A stretch of DNA of 36,254 bases. It comes from Oscillatoriales cyanobacterium M59_W2019_021 (GTDB lineage: Bacteria > Cyanobacteriota > Cyanobacteriia > Cyanobacteriales > Geitlerinemataceae). The DNA is taken from positions 1 to 36,254 of the forward strand of contig DVED01000198.1 in assembly GCA_015295945.1 (NCBI GenBank). The letters run 5' to 3'. The notes beneath the pieces were generated by a model. That model was not told the origin of the DNA. It saw nothing but the letters and a program-made list of their open reading frames with translations, and did no database searches. The stretch's first letter is position 1. Every line of letters starts with the position of its first letter. Position numbers and translations under genes: made by a program. Of this stretch, positions 8,611 through 16,569 are shown piece after piece.

Positions 8611-9678
8611 TTAGCGGACGGTTTGTCGAATGGCTTCGGCGTCGATCGGTTTGAGGAGATACAGGCGCAGCATATCCCAGCCAATTCCCAACATCAACGG
8701 TACTTTTCGGAAAAACTTGGCAATTTTGGGTGCGGAACTTTCGGCGATCGCCTTAATTTTTAAATTGCGCTCGCTGCATCGATAAATGCGATCGAAAAAT
8801 TCCGGATGGTCTACATCCAAAATTTCGGGGAAAGCGCGTGCGGAGGTGTCATTGGTTTGGCGGATCACTTCGCGATCGAATTCGCGCGGATCGAGTCCGA
8901 TAGATTCGTAAAAATCCGATCGCTCGTCTACCGTCAGCGAGTGGGTAACAAACACGGTTAATAAGAAAAACCGCGCCCAAAGCCGCCCCGTCCAGTGTTT
9001 CCACATCTTCGACTGCGATCGCAGCAAGGCTTTAAAAATGTCCCCGTGGCGGTTTTCGTCCTGACACCAGCTTTCAAACATCCGGAACAGGGGATAAAAC
9101 TGATGTTCGGGATGTTTTTCTAAATGCCGGAAAATCGTAATGTAGCGCCAGTAACCGATTTTTTCCGAGAGATACACGGCGTAGATAATCCACTCCGGTT
9201 TAAAGAACGTGTACGTCCGCGTTTTGGTCAGAGTTCCCAAATCTAAACTAATCTTGAAATCGCTCATCGCTTTATTCAGAAATCCGGCGTGGCGAGCTTC
9301 GTCCCGTGCCATGACGTGAAAAATTTCGGCTAAAATCGGGTTGCGATCTTTGAGGCGACGGGATAGTTCTTTAAACAGCAGAAAACCGGAAAACTCTGAA
9401 GTACAGGAACGCTCTAAAAAATCGATAAAGGCAACCCGCGTTTCTCCGTCGATATGCTCCCAAGATTGCTCGAACTCCTCATCACGCACGAAATGGTGGC
9501 GGTTGTAGTCCGCTTTCATTTCCGCTAGCATCGCCTGGAGTTCCTCTTCCTGTGCCGAGATGTCCATATTCGCCACCGCATCGAAGTCGGTGGTGTAGAA
9601 CCGAGGCGTCAGGAGCGTTTCCTGGACGGAAGTTTTCTTGAGTTCCTCGACGGTGGATTTAGAGGGAGTCTGTACCAT
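8611..9678 (-). CDS. acsF: Mg-protoporphyrin IX monomethyl ester (oxidative) cyclase
   Basis: Membrane-associated di-iron oxygenase that closes the fifth (isocyclic) ring in chlorophyll synthesis, converting Mg-protoporphyrin IX monomethyl ester to protochlorophyllide with O2. Two di-iron motifs are visible: DEARHAGF (ExxH) and DENRHGDIF (ExxH), about 85 residues apart. I start it at 9678 (MVQTPSKSTVEELKK, 355 aa). The open frame runs 76 codons further up to 9906, but that extension is low-complexity (Ser/Pro-rich, translated from G/A-rich repeat DNA) and not like the family. No strong ribosome-binding site precedes the chosen ATG. It is divergent from hemF, another oxygen-dependent tetrapyrrole enzyme. 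Also known as chlE, ycf59 or crd1. If a second cyclase exists elsewhere, which paralogue this is cannot be told. Confidence 0.95.
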   Translation of the reverse strand: MVQTPSKSTVEELKKTSVQETLLTPRFYTTDFDAVANMDISAQEEELQAMLAEMKADYNRHHFVRDEEFEQSWEHIDGETRVAFIDFLERSCTSEFSGFLLFKELSRRLKDRNPILAEIFHVMARDEARHAGFLNKAMSDFKISLDLGTLTKTRTYTFFKPEWIIYAVYLSEKIGYWRYITIFRHLEKHPEHQFYPLFRMFESWCQDENRHGDIFKALLRSQSKMWKHWTGRLWARFFLLTVFVTHSLTVDERSDFYESIGLDPREFDREVIRQTNDTSARAFPEILDVDHPEFFDRIYRCSERNLKIKAIAESSAPKIAKFFRKVPLMLGIGWDMLRLYLLKPIDAEAIRQTVR

Positions 9679-10029
9679 AGGTGTTCCGAAGGATTTTAAT
9701 ATCGCCAAATAAGCGTATAACGATTTTTGGGTAAAACCGACCAGTCGATAAAAGTTTTTACATCCCGTTGCAATTCGCAACGATCGCCCTTGTGGAAGGC
9801 AGAAGGTAGAAGGAGATGGGGGAGATGGGCAGGGGGAGCAGGGGAGGCTGGGGGAGCTTTCTTGAGCAGGGGGAGAAAACAGTGACCAGTTACTACTCCC
9901 AAGCAACTAGCAATTACCAACCCCAAACCCCAACAATGTGTTAAGTTTCAATACATCTCAACTCTCATAAACATTAATAGCTATATAGTGCTTTAAAGTA
10001 AAACGTGATTCTCAAGTTAAGCATCTCAA
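9679..10029. promoter_or_regulatory. Divergent acsF/hemF control region (351 bp)
   Basis: This spacer must hold promoters for both genes. On the hemF side, TATAGT at 9984-9989 is a reasonable -10 element, about 40 bases from the ATG, with no clear -35. On the acsF side, TTATAC (read on the minus strand, about 9715-9720) is a possible -10. The middle (9790-9870) is a purine-rich low-complexity tract made of GGCAGAAGG and GGGGGAG words, followed by AACCCCAAACCCC (about 9920-9935). No recognised regulator site was found. Confidence 0.4.
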
Positions 10030-11052
10030 ATGAGTAGTTCTTTCGCCAACACCACGATTGATCGCCCGCAATATGCCCTTCCCCCTAGCGATTCGAGAGC
10101 GCAAACCAAACAGTTCGTCTTGGATTTGCAGGACGAAATCTGCCAAGCTTTGGAACGCCTCGACGGTCAAGCTCGCTTTCAGGAAGACAATTGGGAGCGA
10201 GAGGCCGGGGGTGGCGGACGGTCTCGCGTCATTCGAGATGGTGGGGTTTTCGAGCAAGGCGGCGTCAACTTTTCCGAAGTCTGGGGGGACACGCTTCCCC
10301 CAGCCATTTTGACCCAGCGTCCGGAAGCTGCCGGACATGGCTTCTATGCCACCGGAACCTCGATGGTTCTGCATCCGCGCAATCCTTACGTTCCCACGGT
10401 TCACCTCAACTACCGTTACTTTGAAGCGGGTCCGGTGTGGTGGTTTGGCGGTGGCATGGACTTGACCCCGTACTATGCCTTTGCCGAGGATGCCGTTCAC
10501 TTCCACACGATCGCCAAACAAGCCTGTGACGCGCACCATCCGGAATACTATCCCACCTTCAAACGCTGGTGCGACGAGTATTTCTATCTCAAACACCGTC
10601 AGGAAGCGCGAGGCATTGGTGGGTTGTTCTTCGACTACCAGGACGATCGCGGCAAGCTGTACTGCGGTCCCCACACCGACAGTCCGGCAGCCGTTTACAG
10701 CGATCGCGTCGGCGTCATTCCCCGAACCTGGGAAGAGATCTTCGCCTTCGTCCAAAGTTGCGGTCGCGCCTTCCTCCCTGCCTATGTTCCCATCGCCGAG
10801 AAGCGCAAAGATACCGAATACGGCGACCGAGAACGCAATTTCCAACTCTACCGCCGGGGACGCTACGTCGAATTCAACCTCGTCTACGATCGCGGTACGG
10901 TTTTCGGACTGCAAACCAACGGACGCACTGAATCCATCCTCATGTCCCTACCGCCTCTCGTGCGCTGGGAATACGGCTACGAACCCGAACCGGGAACCCC
11001 CGAAGCCGAACTCACCGCCACCTTCCTCAAAGCTCGAGATTGGGTTGGTTAG
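10030..11052 (+). CDS. hemF: Oxygen-dependent coproporphyrinogen III oxidase
   Basis: Cytoplasmic enzyme that decarboxylates two propionates of coproporphyrinogen III to vinyl groups, giving protoporphyrinogen IX and using O2. The 340 residues match the family length. Conserved blocks seen in order: a [20 protein letters not shown] segment, [42 protein letters not shown], and near the C-terminus [18 protein letters not shown] followed by [12 protein letters not shown]. The start at 10030 is the only good ATG, with weak upstream purines. It lies divergent from acsF, so two O2-requiring steps of chlorophyll and heme synthesis share a control region. A MITE-like element begins 4 bases after the stop codon. 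Confidence 0.96.
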   Translation: MSSSFANTTIDRPQYALPPSDSRAQTKQFVLDLQDEICQALERLDGQARFQEDNWEREAGGGGRSRVIRDGGVFEQGGVNFSEVWGDTLPPAILTQRPEAAGHGFYATGTSMVLHPRNPYVPTVHLNYRYFEAGPVWWFGGGMDLTPYYAFAEDAVHFHTIAKQACDAHHPEYYPTFKRWCDEYFYLKHRQEARGIGGLFFDYQDDRGKLYCGPHTDSPAAVYSDRVGVIPRTWEEIFAFVQSCGRAFLPAYVPIAEKRKDTEYGDRERNFQLYRRGRYVEFNLVYDRGTVFGLQTNGRTESILMSLPPLVRWEYGYEPEPGTPEAELTATFLKARDWVG

Positions 11053-11386
11053 TGGCTAGAGCGTGTTTTCAAACTGTGGAAGGGCGTAGCATTTGGATTG
11101 TAGATCTGGGGGATTGCCTGAAATCTACCGCCCAAATGCTAGCCCCTACACGTTAATTTTGACTTTGAAGATACGCCCTAGTGGCGAGTAGCAAATAACG
11201 GGTCATTGTTCCCTCACCTCCTCAACCTCTTCTCCCCCAGATGCCCCAGATCTCTTCCCTTCTGACCTGAAGCCTTCTGCTATAGAAAAAAATAACGTTA
11301 GCTAGTACCCTTAGAGCTATAAACTTCGTACTAGTAACTAGTCGCCGATCGCGGGTCGCGGGTCGGCGATCGCTGATCGCACAACT
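11053..11386. other. 334-bp hemF-MBOAT intergenic region
   Basis: The first part is occupied by a MITE-like element (11056-11181, separate entry). It is followed by a pyrimidine-rich low-complexity tract (about 11210-11270). A palindromic run around GGCGATCGC lies at about 11342-11380, just before the acyltransferase start. No gene is visible. Confidence 0.5.
11056..11181. mobile_element. 126-bp MITE-like element with nested palindrome
   Basis: The ends are imperfect inverted repeats: CTAGAGCGTGTTTTCAAA at 11056-11073 against the complement of TTTGAAGATACGCCCTAG at 11164-11181, 15 of 18 positions matching. CTAG occurs at both ends, compatible with a short duplicated target of the CTA/CTAG type. 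Inside is a second imperfect palindrome (11079-11096 with 11132-11149) whose arm GTAGGGGCTAGCATTTGG resembles the repeat at the far end of the window (36191). There is no coding capacity. The element abuts the hemF stop codon and could act as its transcription terminator. Confidence 0.6.
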
Positions 11387-12922
11387 ATGACCTTCATCTC
11401 CCTGCTTTACGGACTGTTCCTAATTAGCACGATTGTTCTGTATTGGGGTTTCCAGAATCGATCGACCCGACTGGCACTGTTGCTGTTTGCCAGTTTGATT
11501 TTCTACGGTTCTGTCCAACTTCAGTCCGTCCCGTTACTGCTATTGAGTGCGATCGTCAATTTTATCTTAGGACGGGCGATCGGGGACGATCGCACTCCCA
11601 TCCGTTACAAGCGCGACTGGAAGCTGTCGAACCAAGCGTGGAAGGCAGCCAACCAATCCTCTCAATATCGCCGCGTAGCACTATTGGTGGTAGGGATTGT
11701 TTTCAATGTGCTGCTATTGCTGGGGTTCAAATACGGCTCGCTGTTGTTTCCCAGCAGTGCGGAGGGGACGGCAGCAGAGGTTTTGGGCAGAGGATGGGGT
11801 TGGCTCGATCCCTATCTCATCGCACCGTTAGGCATCAGTTTCTTTACCTTTGAATGTCTGGCGTACCTGATCGATGTTTATCGCGGCGCGCCGATTAGCC
11901 GAGATTTTCTCCAATTTAGCGCGTATCGCTTCTTCTTCCCCAAACTGATTTCCGGTCCGATTACCCGCTACCATCAGTGGAGCGAACAGTTGGAGAAGCA
12001 GGAACTTCCGGCGATCGATCGTATGGGAGAAGGGCTATGGCTGATTGCTAGCGGCTCGATTAAAAAGGGATTGCTTGCCGATAATTTAGGACTATTTGTC
12101 GATCTGTGTTTCGACAATATGCAACGGGCGGGAAGTTTCGATCTGTGGCTGGCGATCGTCGCGTATGGTTTCCAATTGTATCTCGACTTCAGCGGCTACG
12201 TAGACATCGCCCGAGGCAGCGCCATCCTCTTGGGTTGGACGCTTCCCGTTAACTTCGACTTTCCCTATCTCACTACCAGCATTGCCGACTTTTGGCGGCG
12301 CTGGCACATCACGCTAGGCGATTGGCTGCGAAATTACCTCTACTTTCCCCTCGGCGGTTCCCGTCGCGGTTTGTCCAGAACTTGCATCAATTTGATGGTG
12401 GTGATGCTGATTGCCGGGATTTGGCACGGCAGCGCCGGAAGCCACCTCGATCCTCGGGGATATCTGGTTTGGGGGGCGCTGCACGGTTTGGCACTGGTGG
12501 TTCACCGCTGGGGAGATGTGCTGGCAAATCGCGCCGATTGGGTGAAAGCGTGGTGGCGCAGCGTTCCGGGTACGGTATTGGCGTGGGGGATGACGCAAGG
12601 AATGGTGTTTCTGTCGTGGGTGTTTTTCCGTCTGCCGGATCTCAAAGAATCCGGTTGGGTGATGCAGCATTTGTGGCACTACCCTGCCGACGCTCAATTT
12701 GCCCAGAAGGTGTACGTTGAAAGTTTGGGTTTGGGGCGATCGGAGTTAACCTTACTGTTAGGGGCGCTGACGGTGGGAATGGGGGTGGCGTATTTGTGCG
12801 ATCGGGGTTTGAAACTCCAACTTAATTGGCCCGTGAAATTGCTATTGGTTCCTGCTTGTTTTTACCTGGTTTGGTTGCTCGCTCCCCAGAATAGTTTGCC
12901 CTACATTTATTTTGAGTTTTAG
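11387..12922 (+). CDS. MBOAT-family O-acyltransferase (AlgI-like)
   Basis: A 511-residue polytopic inner-membrane acyltransferase. The N-terminal half has several hydrophobic segments (from about residue 3, 27, 48, 95 and 140) and the AlgI-type blocks GISFFTFECLAYLIDVYRG and FPKLISGPI. The catalytic region has DFWRRWHITLGDWLRNY, with His307, and GIWHGS, with the invariant MBOAT His347. LYFPLGG and further membrane helices follow. AlgI-type MBOATs pass acetyl groups across the membrane to polysaccharide acceptors. No AlgJ/AlgX-like SGNH partner is adjacent, so the acceptor is unknown. It appears monocistronic. Confidence 0.92.
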   Translation: MTFISLLYGLFLISTIVLYWGFQNRSTRLALLLFASLIFYGSVQLQSVPLLLLSAIVNFILGRAIGDDRTPIRYKRDWKLSNQAWKAANQSSQYRRVALLVVGIVFNVLLLLGFKYGSLLFPSSAEGTAAEVLGRGWGWLDPYLIAPLGISFFTFECLAYLIDVYRGAPISRDFLQFSAYRFFFPKLISGPITRYHQWSEQLEKQELPAIDRMGEGLWLIASGSIKKGLLADNLGLFVDLCFDNMQRAGSFDLWLAIVAYGFQLYLDFSGYVDIARGSAILLGWTLPVNFDFPYLTTSIADFWRRWHITLGDWLRNYLYFPLGGSRRGLSRTCINLMVVMLIAGIWHGSAGSHLDPRGYLVWGALHGLALVVHRWGDVLANRADWVKAWWRSVPGTVLAWGMTQGMVFLSWVFFRLPDLKESGWVMQHLWHYPADAQFAQKVYVESLGLGRSELTLLLGALTVGMGVAYLCDRGLKLQLNWPVKLLLVPACFYLVWLLAPQNSLPYIYFEF

Positions 12923-13084
12923 AGGGGTTGTTTTTTTTGGGAAAGATTGATCGGTCATCGAACTTGACTCAACTGCAAATCCGTCGTCAAAACCCGCTCC
13001 GTGTCTCTAAAAAAGATCGAGGGCGCTCCCCCTACAGGTGTTGGCGAATGAATTAATTTCCATCGAAATCGATCGACCCAAAAT

Positions 13085-13110
13085 GGTGCGTTTCGTCCCT
13101 CAACATACCC
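13085..13110. repeat. GTAGGGTG-family palindromic repeat, copy 2
   Basis: GGTGCGTTTCGTCCCTCAAC followed by ATACCC. It matches the copies at 1281 (opposite orientation), 13602, 28898 and 33835, and lies in the spacer between the MBOAT gene and a small secreted-protein gene. AACCCCAAACCCC low-complexity sequence follows directly (about 13119-13137). Confidence 0.7.
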
Positions 13111-13157
13111 GACAAATTCCCAACCCCAAACCCCAAATGACTAATGACCCATAACCG

Positions 13158-13583
13158 ATGAATCTAATCCACTTTTTATCCGTTGGCACTCGCTGTCTCA
13201 CCCTCTGTTGTACCGTTTGGAGTTTTGCGACTTGTCCGAGTGCGGCGCAATTGCCTCCAGCATTGAATTTTTTACACGTCGATCCGATCGAGGGGTTTGA
13301 AGATTTAACCATCGAACCCATCCTCCCGATCGCGACGACGTTTGAAACCTGTCTGGCAAATCCGGACGCTACCTTCACCACCCGCAATCGCGGCGGACTG
13401 GCTGACGATCCCACCCAACCTTTGCGCGATCGCACCCTCTGGAGGGATTTACGCCCCTTAAACAACACGACAGAACTCGGCTCGATCGACGAGTCCGAAT
13501 CTGTGGAAGTCGAAGCCTCTCCCTTTACCGATCCCGCCGATCGTGATTTCCAAAAATGCCAAACTTTATTTGATAATCGTTGA
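13158..13583 (+). CDS. Small predicted secreted protein of unknown function
   Basis: A 141-residue protein not recognised as any family. Residues 1-30 look like a signal peptide: basic start, hydrophobic core with several Cys (CLTLCCTVWSF) and a likely cleavage after the Ser-Ala-Ala near residue 30. The mature part is acidic and Pro-rich, without a repeat or a clear domain. It has two Cys (in ETCLANP and FQKCQTLF) that could form a disulphide. It has a reasonable ATG, but no strong ribosome-binding site is visible. It sits just upstream of the RuvX-like gene, separated by a palindromic repeat, so co-transcription is uncertain. Confidence 0.6.
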   Translation: MNLIHFLSVGTRCLTLCCTVWSFATCPSAAQLPPALNFLHVDPIEGFEDLTIEPILPIATTFETCLANPDATFTTRNRGGLADDPTQPLRDRTLWRDLRPLNNTTELGSIDESESVEVEASPFTDPADRDFQKCQTLFDNR

Positions 13584-13601
13584 TAGGTAATGGGTATCAG
13601 T

Positions 13602-13630
13602 GGTGCGTTTCGTCCCTCAACACACCCTAC
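13602..13630. repeat. GTAGGGTG-family palindromic repeat, copy 3
   Basis: GGTGCGTTTCGTCCCTCAAC followed by ACACCCTAC, close to identical to the copy at 28898-28926. It lies between the secreted-protein gene and the RuvX-like gene. Confidence 0.75.
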
Positions 13631-13657
13631 CCACTAACGACTAACCAATAACCAATT

Positions 13658-14101
13658 TTGAACTATCTAGGATTCGATCCCGGTCGGGATAAATGCGGGA
13701 TTGCCGTCCGCAGTGAAAGTGGCGAATTGTTGTACCACGAAGTCGTACTATCGGAACGGGCGATCGCTGCGTTGCAATCTCTTTACCAACAGTACGAGAT
13801 TTCCGTGGTGGTGATGGGCAACCAAACCACGGCAAAAACCTGGCGCAAACAATTGGAAGAGTCACTGCCGGAGACGGCGAATATCGTCATGGTAGACGAA
13901 CGGTATAGCACCCTGGAAGCACGCGATCGCTACTGGCAGATGTATCCGCCGCGAGGGTTAGCCCGATTGCTCCCCAAAGGAATGCGATCGCCCCCCCGAC
14001 CGATCGACGATATCGTTGCCATTCTGTTGATCGAACGGTATAGCAGAAGGCAGAGGGCAGAAGGCAGAGGGCAGAAGGGAGAAGAGGGAAGAAAAGGGTG
14101 A
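13658..14101 (+). CDS. RuvX/YqgF-family RNase H-like protein, TTG start
   Basis: A 147-residue protein of the YqgF/RuvX resolvase-like fold, by family linked to pre-16S rRNA 5' processing. The N-terminus NYLGFDPGRDKCGIAV carries the conserved acidic residue (Asp of FDPG) where canonical members have a GxDxGxxRxGVA signature. VVVMGNQTTAK and VDERYSTLEAR follow, and a late Asp pair lies in PIDDIVAILLIE. It is shorter and more divergent than standard RuvX, so a paralogue is possible. The only in-frame start at the family N-terminus is TTG at 13658. The last roughly 17 residues (from SRRQRAEGR) are basic, low-complexity and encoded by purine-rich repeat DNA, so the ancestral C-terminus probably ended near Ile-Glu-Arg-Tyr. 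Confidence 0.78.
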   Translation: MNYLGFDPGRDKCGIAVRSESGELLYHEVVLSERAIAALQSLYQQYEISVVVMGNQTTAKTWRKQLEESLPETANIVMVDERYSTLEARDRYWQMYPPRGLARLLPKGMRSPPRPIDDIVAILLIERYSRRQRAEGRGQKGEEGRKG

Positions 14102-14210
14102 GGAAGTGTGGAGGTAAGGAGGTGAGGGGAAATAGAGTAGGGGAAGCCGGGAAAGTTCACAAGTAACCCATAACCCATAACCCATACCCAACCCCAAACC
14201 CCAAACCCCC
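14041..14210. repeat. Purine-rich and CCCCAAA low-complexity spacer, overlapping a gene end
   Basis: From about 14043, imperfect tandem AGAAGGCAGAGGGC units run through the end of the RuvX-like frame into the spacer. TAACCCA units follow (14164-14187), then ACCCCAA units (14190-14210). The tract lies between the RuvX-like and Tab2-like genes. Confidence 0.75.
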
Positions 14211-14254
14211 AATGCCCTATGATAAAAAGACGACGCAAAATCTAGACGCTTGGC

Positions 14255-15124
14255 ATGGGAACCATTTGGGAACTCGATTTTTACTCTCGTCCGATTTTGG
14301 ATGAGAATGGCAAAAAACTGTGGGAAGTGGCGATTTGCGAGAGTCCGTTAACGACGGGGCGATCGCCGGATTCCCTGTTTCGTTACGCGCAATATTGCCC
14401 CAGTACGACGGTAAACTCGGTGTGGTTGAGCGAAGCCCTCACTAAAGCGATGGCAGAAGCTCCTGCTCCGCCAACGAAAGTTCGGTTTTTCCGGCGGCAG
14501 ATGAATAATATGATTACCAAAGCGTGTAAGGATTTGGGGTTGGATGCCAAACTGGGACGGCGGACGGTGGCACTGAATCACTGGTTGAACGATCGGATGG
14601 CAAATGTCTATCCTCACGAACCCAATTACCAGGAAGGGGCGGCAACGACGGCAACCGTACGCTACCAAGCCCAAAATCCCAAGCGACTTCCCGATGCGGT
14701 ACAAGGGCAGAAGTGGGCGTTCGTCAATTTGGAGGCGAGTGCTTTGGCAGATATGGATGAATGGGACATCGGCTTTGAGGAAGGTTTCCCGCTGGAGTTG
14801 GCAGGTGTCGAACCGGATGCCGTCATTCCAGGGGCGATCGTCTTTTCCTCCCGAGCGTTACCCTTGGCGGGGTGGATGTCCGGTTTGGAGTTGGGATTTC
14901 TCAAGTTTTCTGTTGGCAGTCGCCCTCGTTTGTTGCTAGAAACTGGGGCGGACGAATCGTGGATTCTTGCCGATTTGGTCGGAACGCAAACGCAACGGGA
15001 AGCGAAGGATTTTGAGGAGAAGAAAGAAAACGCCAACGGCGTCCACTTTCTCGCCGTTCAATCCGATCCCAACGCCCAATCGTTTGCAGGTTTCTGGTTG
15101 CTTCAGGAATTGAATTTAGGGTAA
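14255..15124 (+). CDS. Tab2/Atab2-family RNA-binding protein
   Basis: A 289-residue soluble protein. The N-terminus GTIWELDFYSRPILDENGKK is the hallmark of the Tab2/Atab2 family, whose plant and algal members bind organelle RNA and are needed for photosystem I (psaB) translation and thylakoid biogenesis. Other conserved-looking parts are FFRRQMNNMITKACKDLG, the middle LPDAVQGQKWAFVNLE, and the C-terminal ending FAGFWLLQELNLG. Length agrees with cyanobacterial homologues. The ATG at 14255 starts exactly at the conserved N-terminus. In cyanobacteria the role in photosystem synthesis is known only by homology. Confidence 0.9.
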   Translation: MGTIWELDFYSRPILDENGKKLWEVAICESPLTTGRSPDSLFRYAQYCPSTTVNSVWLSEALTKAMAEAPAPPTKVRFFRRQMNNMITKACKDLGLDAKLGRRTVALNHWLNDRMANVYPHEPNYQEGAATTATVRYQAQNPKRLPDAVQGQKWAFVNLEASALADMDEWDIGFEEGFPLELAGVEPDAVIPGAIVFSSRALPLAGWMSGLELGFLKFSVGSRPRLLLETGADESWILADLVGTQTQREAKDFEEKKENANGVHFLAVQSDPNAQSFAGFWLLQELNLG

Positions 15125-15211
15125 TGGGTAATCGGTAATCGGTAATTGGTAATTGGAAAACCCCAACCCCCAACTCCCAACCCCAAGCCCCAAACCCCAA
15201 ACCCCAAATTA
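15121..15211. repeat. Tandem GGTAATC and CCCCAAA low-complexity spacer
   Basis: After the Tab2-family stop there are GGTAATC/GGTAATT units (15127-15158) and then repeated CCCAACC/CCCAAAC units (15159-15208). An ATG at 15146 inside this tract extends the next open frame by 23 Pro-rich codons, a likely annotation trap. Confidence 0.75.
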
Positions 15212-15214
15212 CAA

Positions 15215-16510
15215 ATGACCAATGACTTTCATATCGAACAACTGCTGGAATTGGCATTGAAGTCGGGTGCAGAGGCGGCGGAAGTGTTTCAATCGAGATC
15301 GCACTCGCGTCCGGTGTCTTTTGAAGCAAACCGCCTCAAGCAACTCGACAGCGTGGAATCGGAAGGGGTGGCGTTGCGGGTGTGGACTGCGGGTCGTCCG
15401 GGGTTGGCGGTGGCTTACGGGGCGGTGGATTTTCAGGCGTTGGTTGATCGGGCGATCGCTATCAGTCAACTCAATCCGCCCGAAGAGATCGAACTGAATG
15501 ACAGCCGAGTTGAAGTTTATCCCGATACGGGATCGGCGGTGGAGATCGATCGGCTCATCGAATGGGGAAAAACGGCGATCGCCCTTTTGCAGGATGCCTA
15601 TCCGGAAATTATCTGCCATGCGGAATGGGAATATGACGTAGAATCCACCCGCTTGATTAACTCTCGCGGTTTGGACTGTTCCCACACCGACACCACCCTC
15701 AGTTGCTACGTGGAAACCGAATGGATCAGAGGCGACGACTTTCTGGCGGTATCCGACGGTCAAACCCGACGCACTGCCCTCGATCCGCACCATCTCGCCC
15801 AACAAATTCTCCAGCGTTTGGATTGGGCAAAGGAAAACGTCCCGCCGCCCATCGGTCGCGTGCCGATTTTGTTTACTGCCAAAGCTGCCGATCTGTTGTG
15901 GGGGACGGTGCAAGCGGCGTTAAACGGCAAGCAAGCGATCGAACGCGCCTCTCCTTGGAGCGATCGCCTCGGCGAACGGGTGGTTTCTCCCCGATTGACG
16001 CTTTCCCAACATCCGAACAAGGGTCCTTATAGTTGTCCCTTTGACGATGAAGGCACGCCCACTCGCCCGACGGTTTTCGTACGGGAGGGCATTTTGCAGT
16101 TATTCTATACGGATTTGGCGATCGGGCGGCGTTTGGGCAGCGGGACGACGGGGAACGGCTTCCGACCGGGTTTGGATAGCTACCCGTCCCCTGGAGCGTA
16201 TAATTTTATCGTCCAACCGGGGGACGGAACCCTAGAAGAGGCGATCGCCCTCTTGGATAAGGGATCGATCGTCGATGAAATTCTCGGTCACGGCAGCGGC
16301 ATTTCCGGCGAGTTTTCGATTAATGTTGCCCTGGGATATGCGGTGGAAAATGGCGAAGTGACGGGTCGCATTAAGGATACGATGGTGTCTGGCAATGTCT
16401 ACACGGCACTCAAAGAAGTCGCGCATCTGGCGGGCGATGCCGAGTGGAATGGGTCTTGCTACACGCCATCGGCGATCGTCGAAGGACTATCAGTCACAGG
16501 TCGTTGTTAA
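15215..16510 (+). CDS. PmbA/TldE-like protein (TldD/PmbA family)
   Basis: A member of the TldD/PmbA metalloprotease family, which acts in peptide maturation and degradation of unfolded peptides. In the TldD/TldE pair only TldD has the HExxxH zinc motif; I find no HExxxH here, so this is the TldE/PmbA-type subunit. Visible conserved parts: LELALKSGAEAAEVF near the N-terminus, the DSVESEGVALRVW beta region, and a C-terminal half with LGSGTTGNGFRPG, ILGHGSGISGEFSINVALGYAVENGE and MVSGNVYTAL. The open frame begins at 15146, but the first 23 codons come from repeat DNA, so I start at 15215 (MTNDFHIEQ, 431 aa). A TldD partner is not in the window. Confidence 0.9.
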   Translation: MTNDFHIEQLLELALKSGAEAAEVFQSRSHSRPVSFEANRLKQLDSVESEGVALRVWTAGRPGLAVAYGAVDFQALVDRAIAISQLNPPEEIELNDSRVEVYPDTGSAVEIDRLIEWGKTAIALLQDAYPEIICHAEWEYDVESTRLINSRGLDCSHTDTTLSCYVETEWIRGDDFLAVSDGQTRRTALDPHHLAQQILQRLDWAKENVPPPIGRVPILFTAKAADLLWGTVQAALNGKQAIERASPWSDRLGERVVSPRLTLSQHPNKGPYSCPFDDEGTPTRPTVFVREGILQLFYTDLAIGRRLGSGTTGNGFRPGLDSYPSPGAYNFIVQPGDGTLEEAIALLDKGSIVDEILGHGSGISGEFSINVALGYAVENGEVTGRIKDTMVSGNVYTALKEVAHLAGDAEWNGSCYTPSAIVEGLSVTGRC

Positions 16511-16541
16511 ATTCAACAAATCTTCGGTTATTTGTTGAATT
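16510..16541. terminator. 12-bp perfect inverted repeat upstream of the restriction-modification genes
   Basis: AATTCAACAAAT (16510-16521) and ATTTGTTGAATT (16530-16541) form a perfect 12-bp stem with an 8-base loop. The stem starts at the last base of the pmbA stop codon and is followed closely by AAGGAG (16544-16549). It could end pmbA transcription or, in a read-through transcript, sit just ahead of the ribosome-binding site. The stem is AT-rich with no T-tract. Confidence 0.5.
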
Positions 16542-16548
16542 TTAAGGA

Positions 16549-16567
16549 GTACAATAGAATATTGTAC
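16549..16567. promoter_or_regulatory. Perfect palindrome in the methyltransferase leader, candidate operator
   Basis: GTACAAT (16549-16555), five bases, ATTGTAC (16561-16567): a perfect 7+5+7 dyad lying between AAGGAG and the TTG used as start. Restriction-modification operons are often autoregulated through such dyads in the leader, by a controller protein or the methyltransferase. No controller gene is visible here, so the reading is inference. Confidence 0.4.
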
Positions 16568-16569
16568 GA

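Noticed and set aside
10012-10914. Minus-strand open frame (300 codons) opposite hemF
   Set aside because: Antisense shadow of hemF with no family features.
14164-14210. Tandem TAACCCA and ACCCCAA units considered as telomere-like repeats or a CRISPR-like array
   Set aside because: The units are short, without unique spacers; they are ordinary low-complexity spacer DNA repeated elsewhere in the window.
15209-15913. Minus-strand open frame (234 codons) opposite the PmbA-like gene
   Set aside because: Antisense shadow with low-quality composition.
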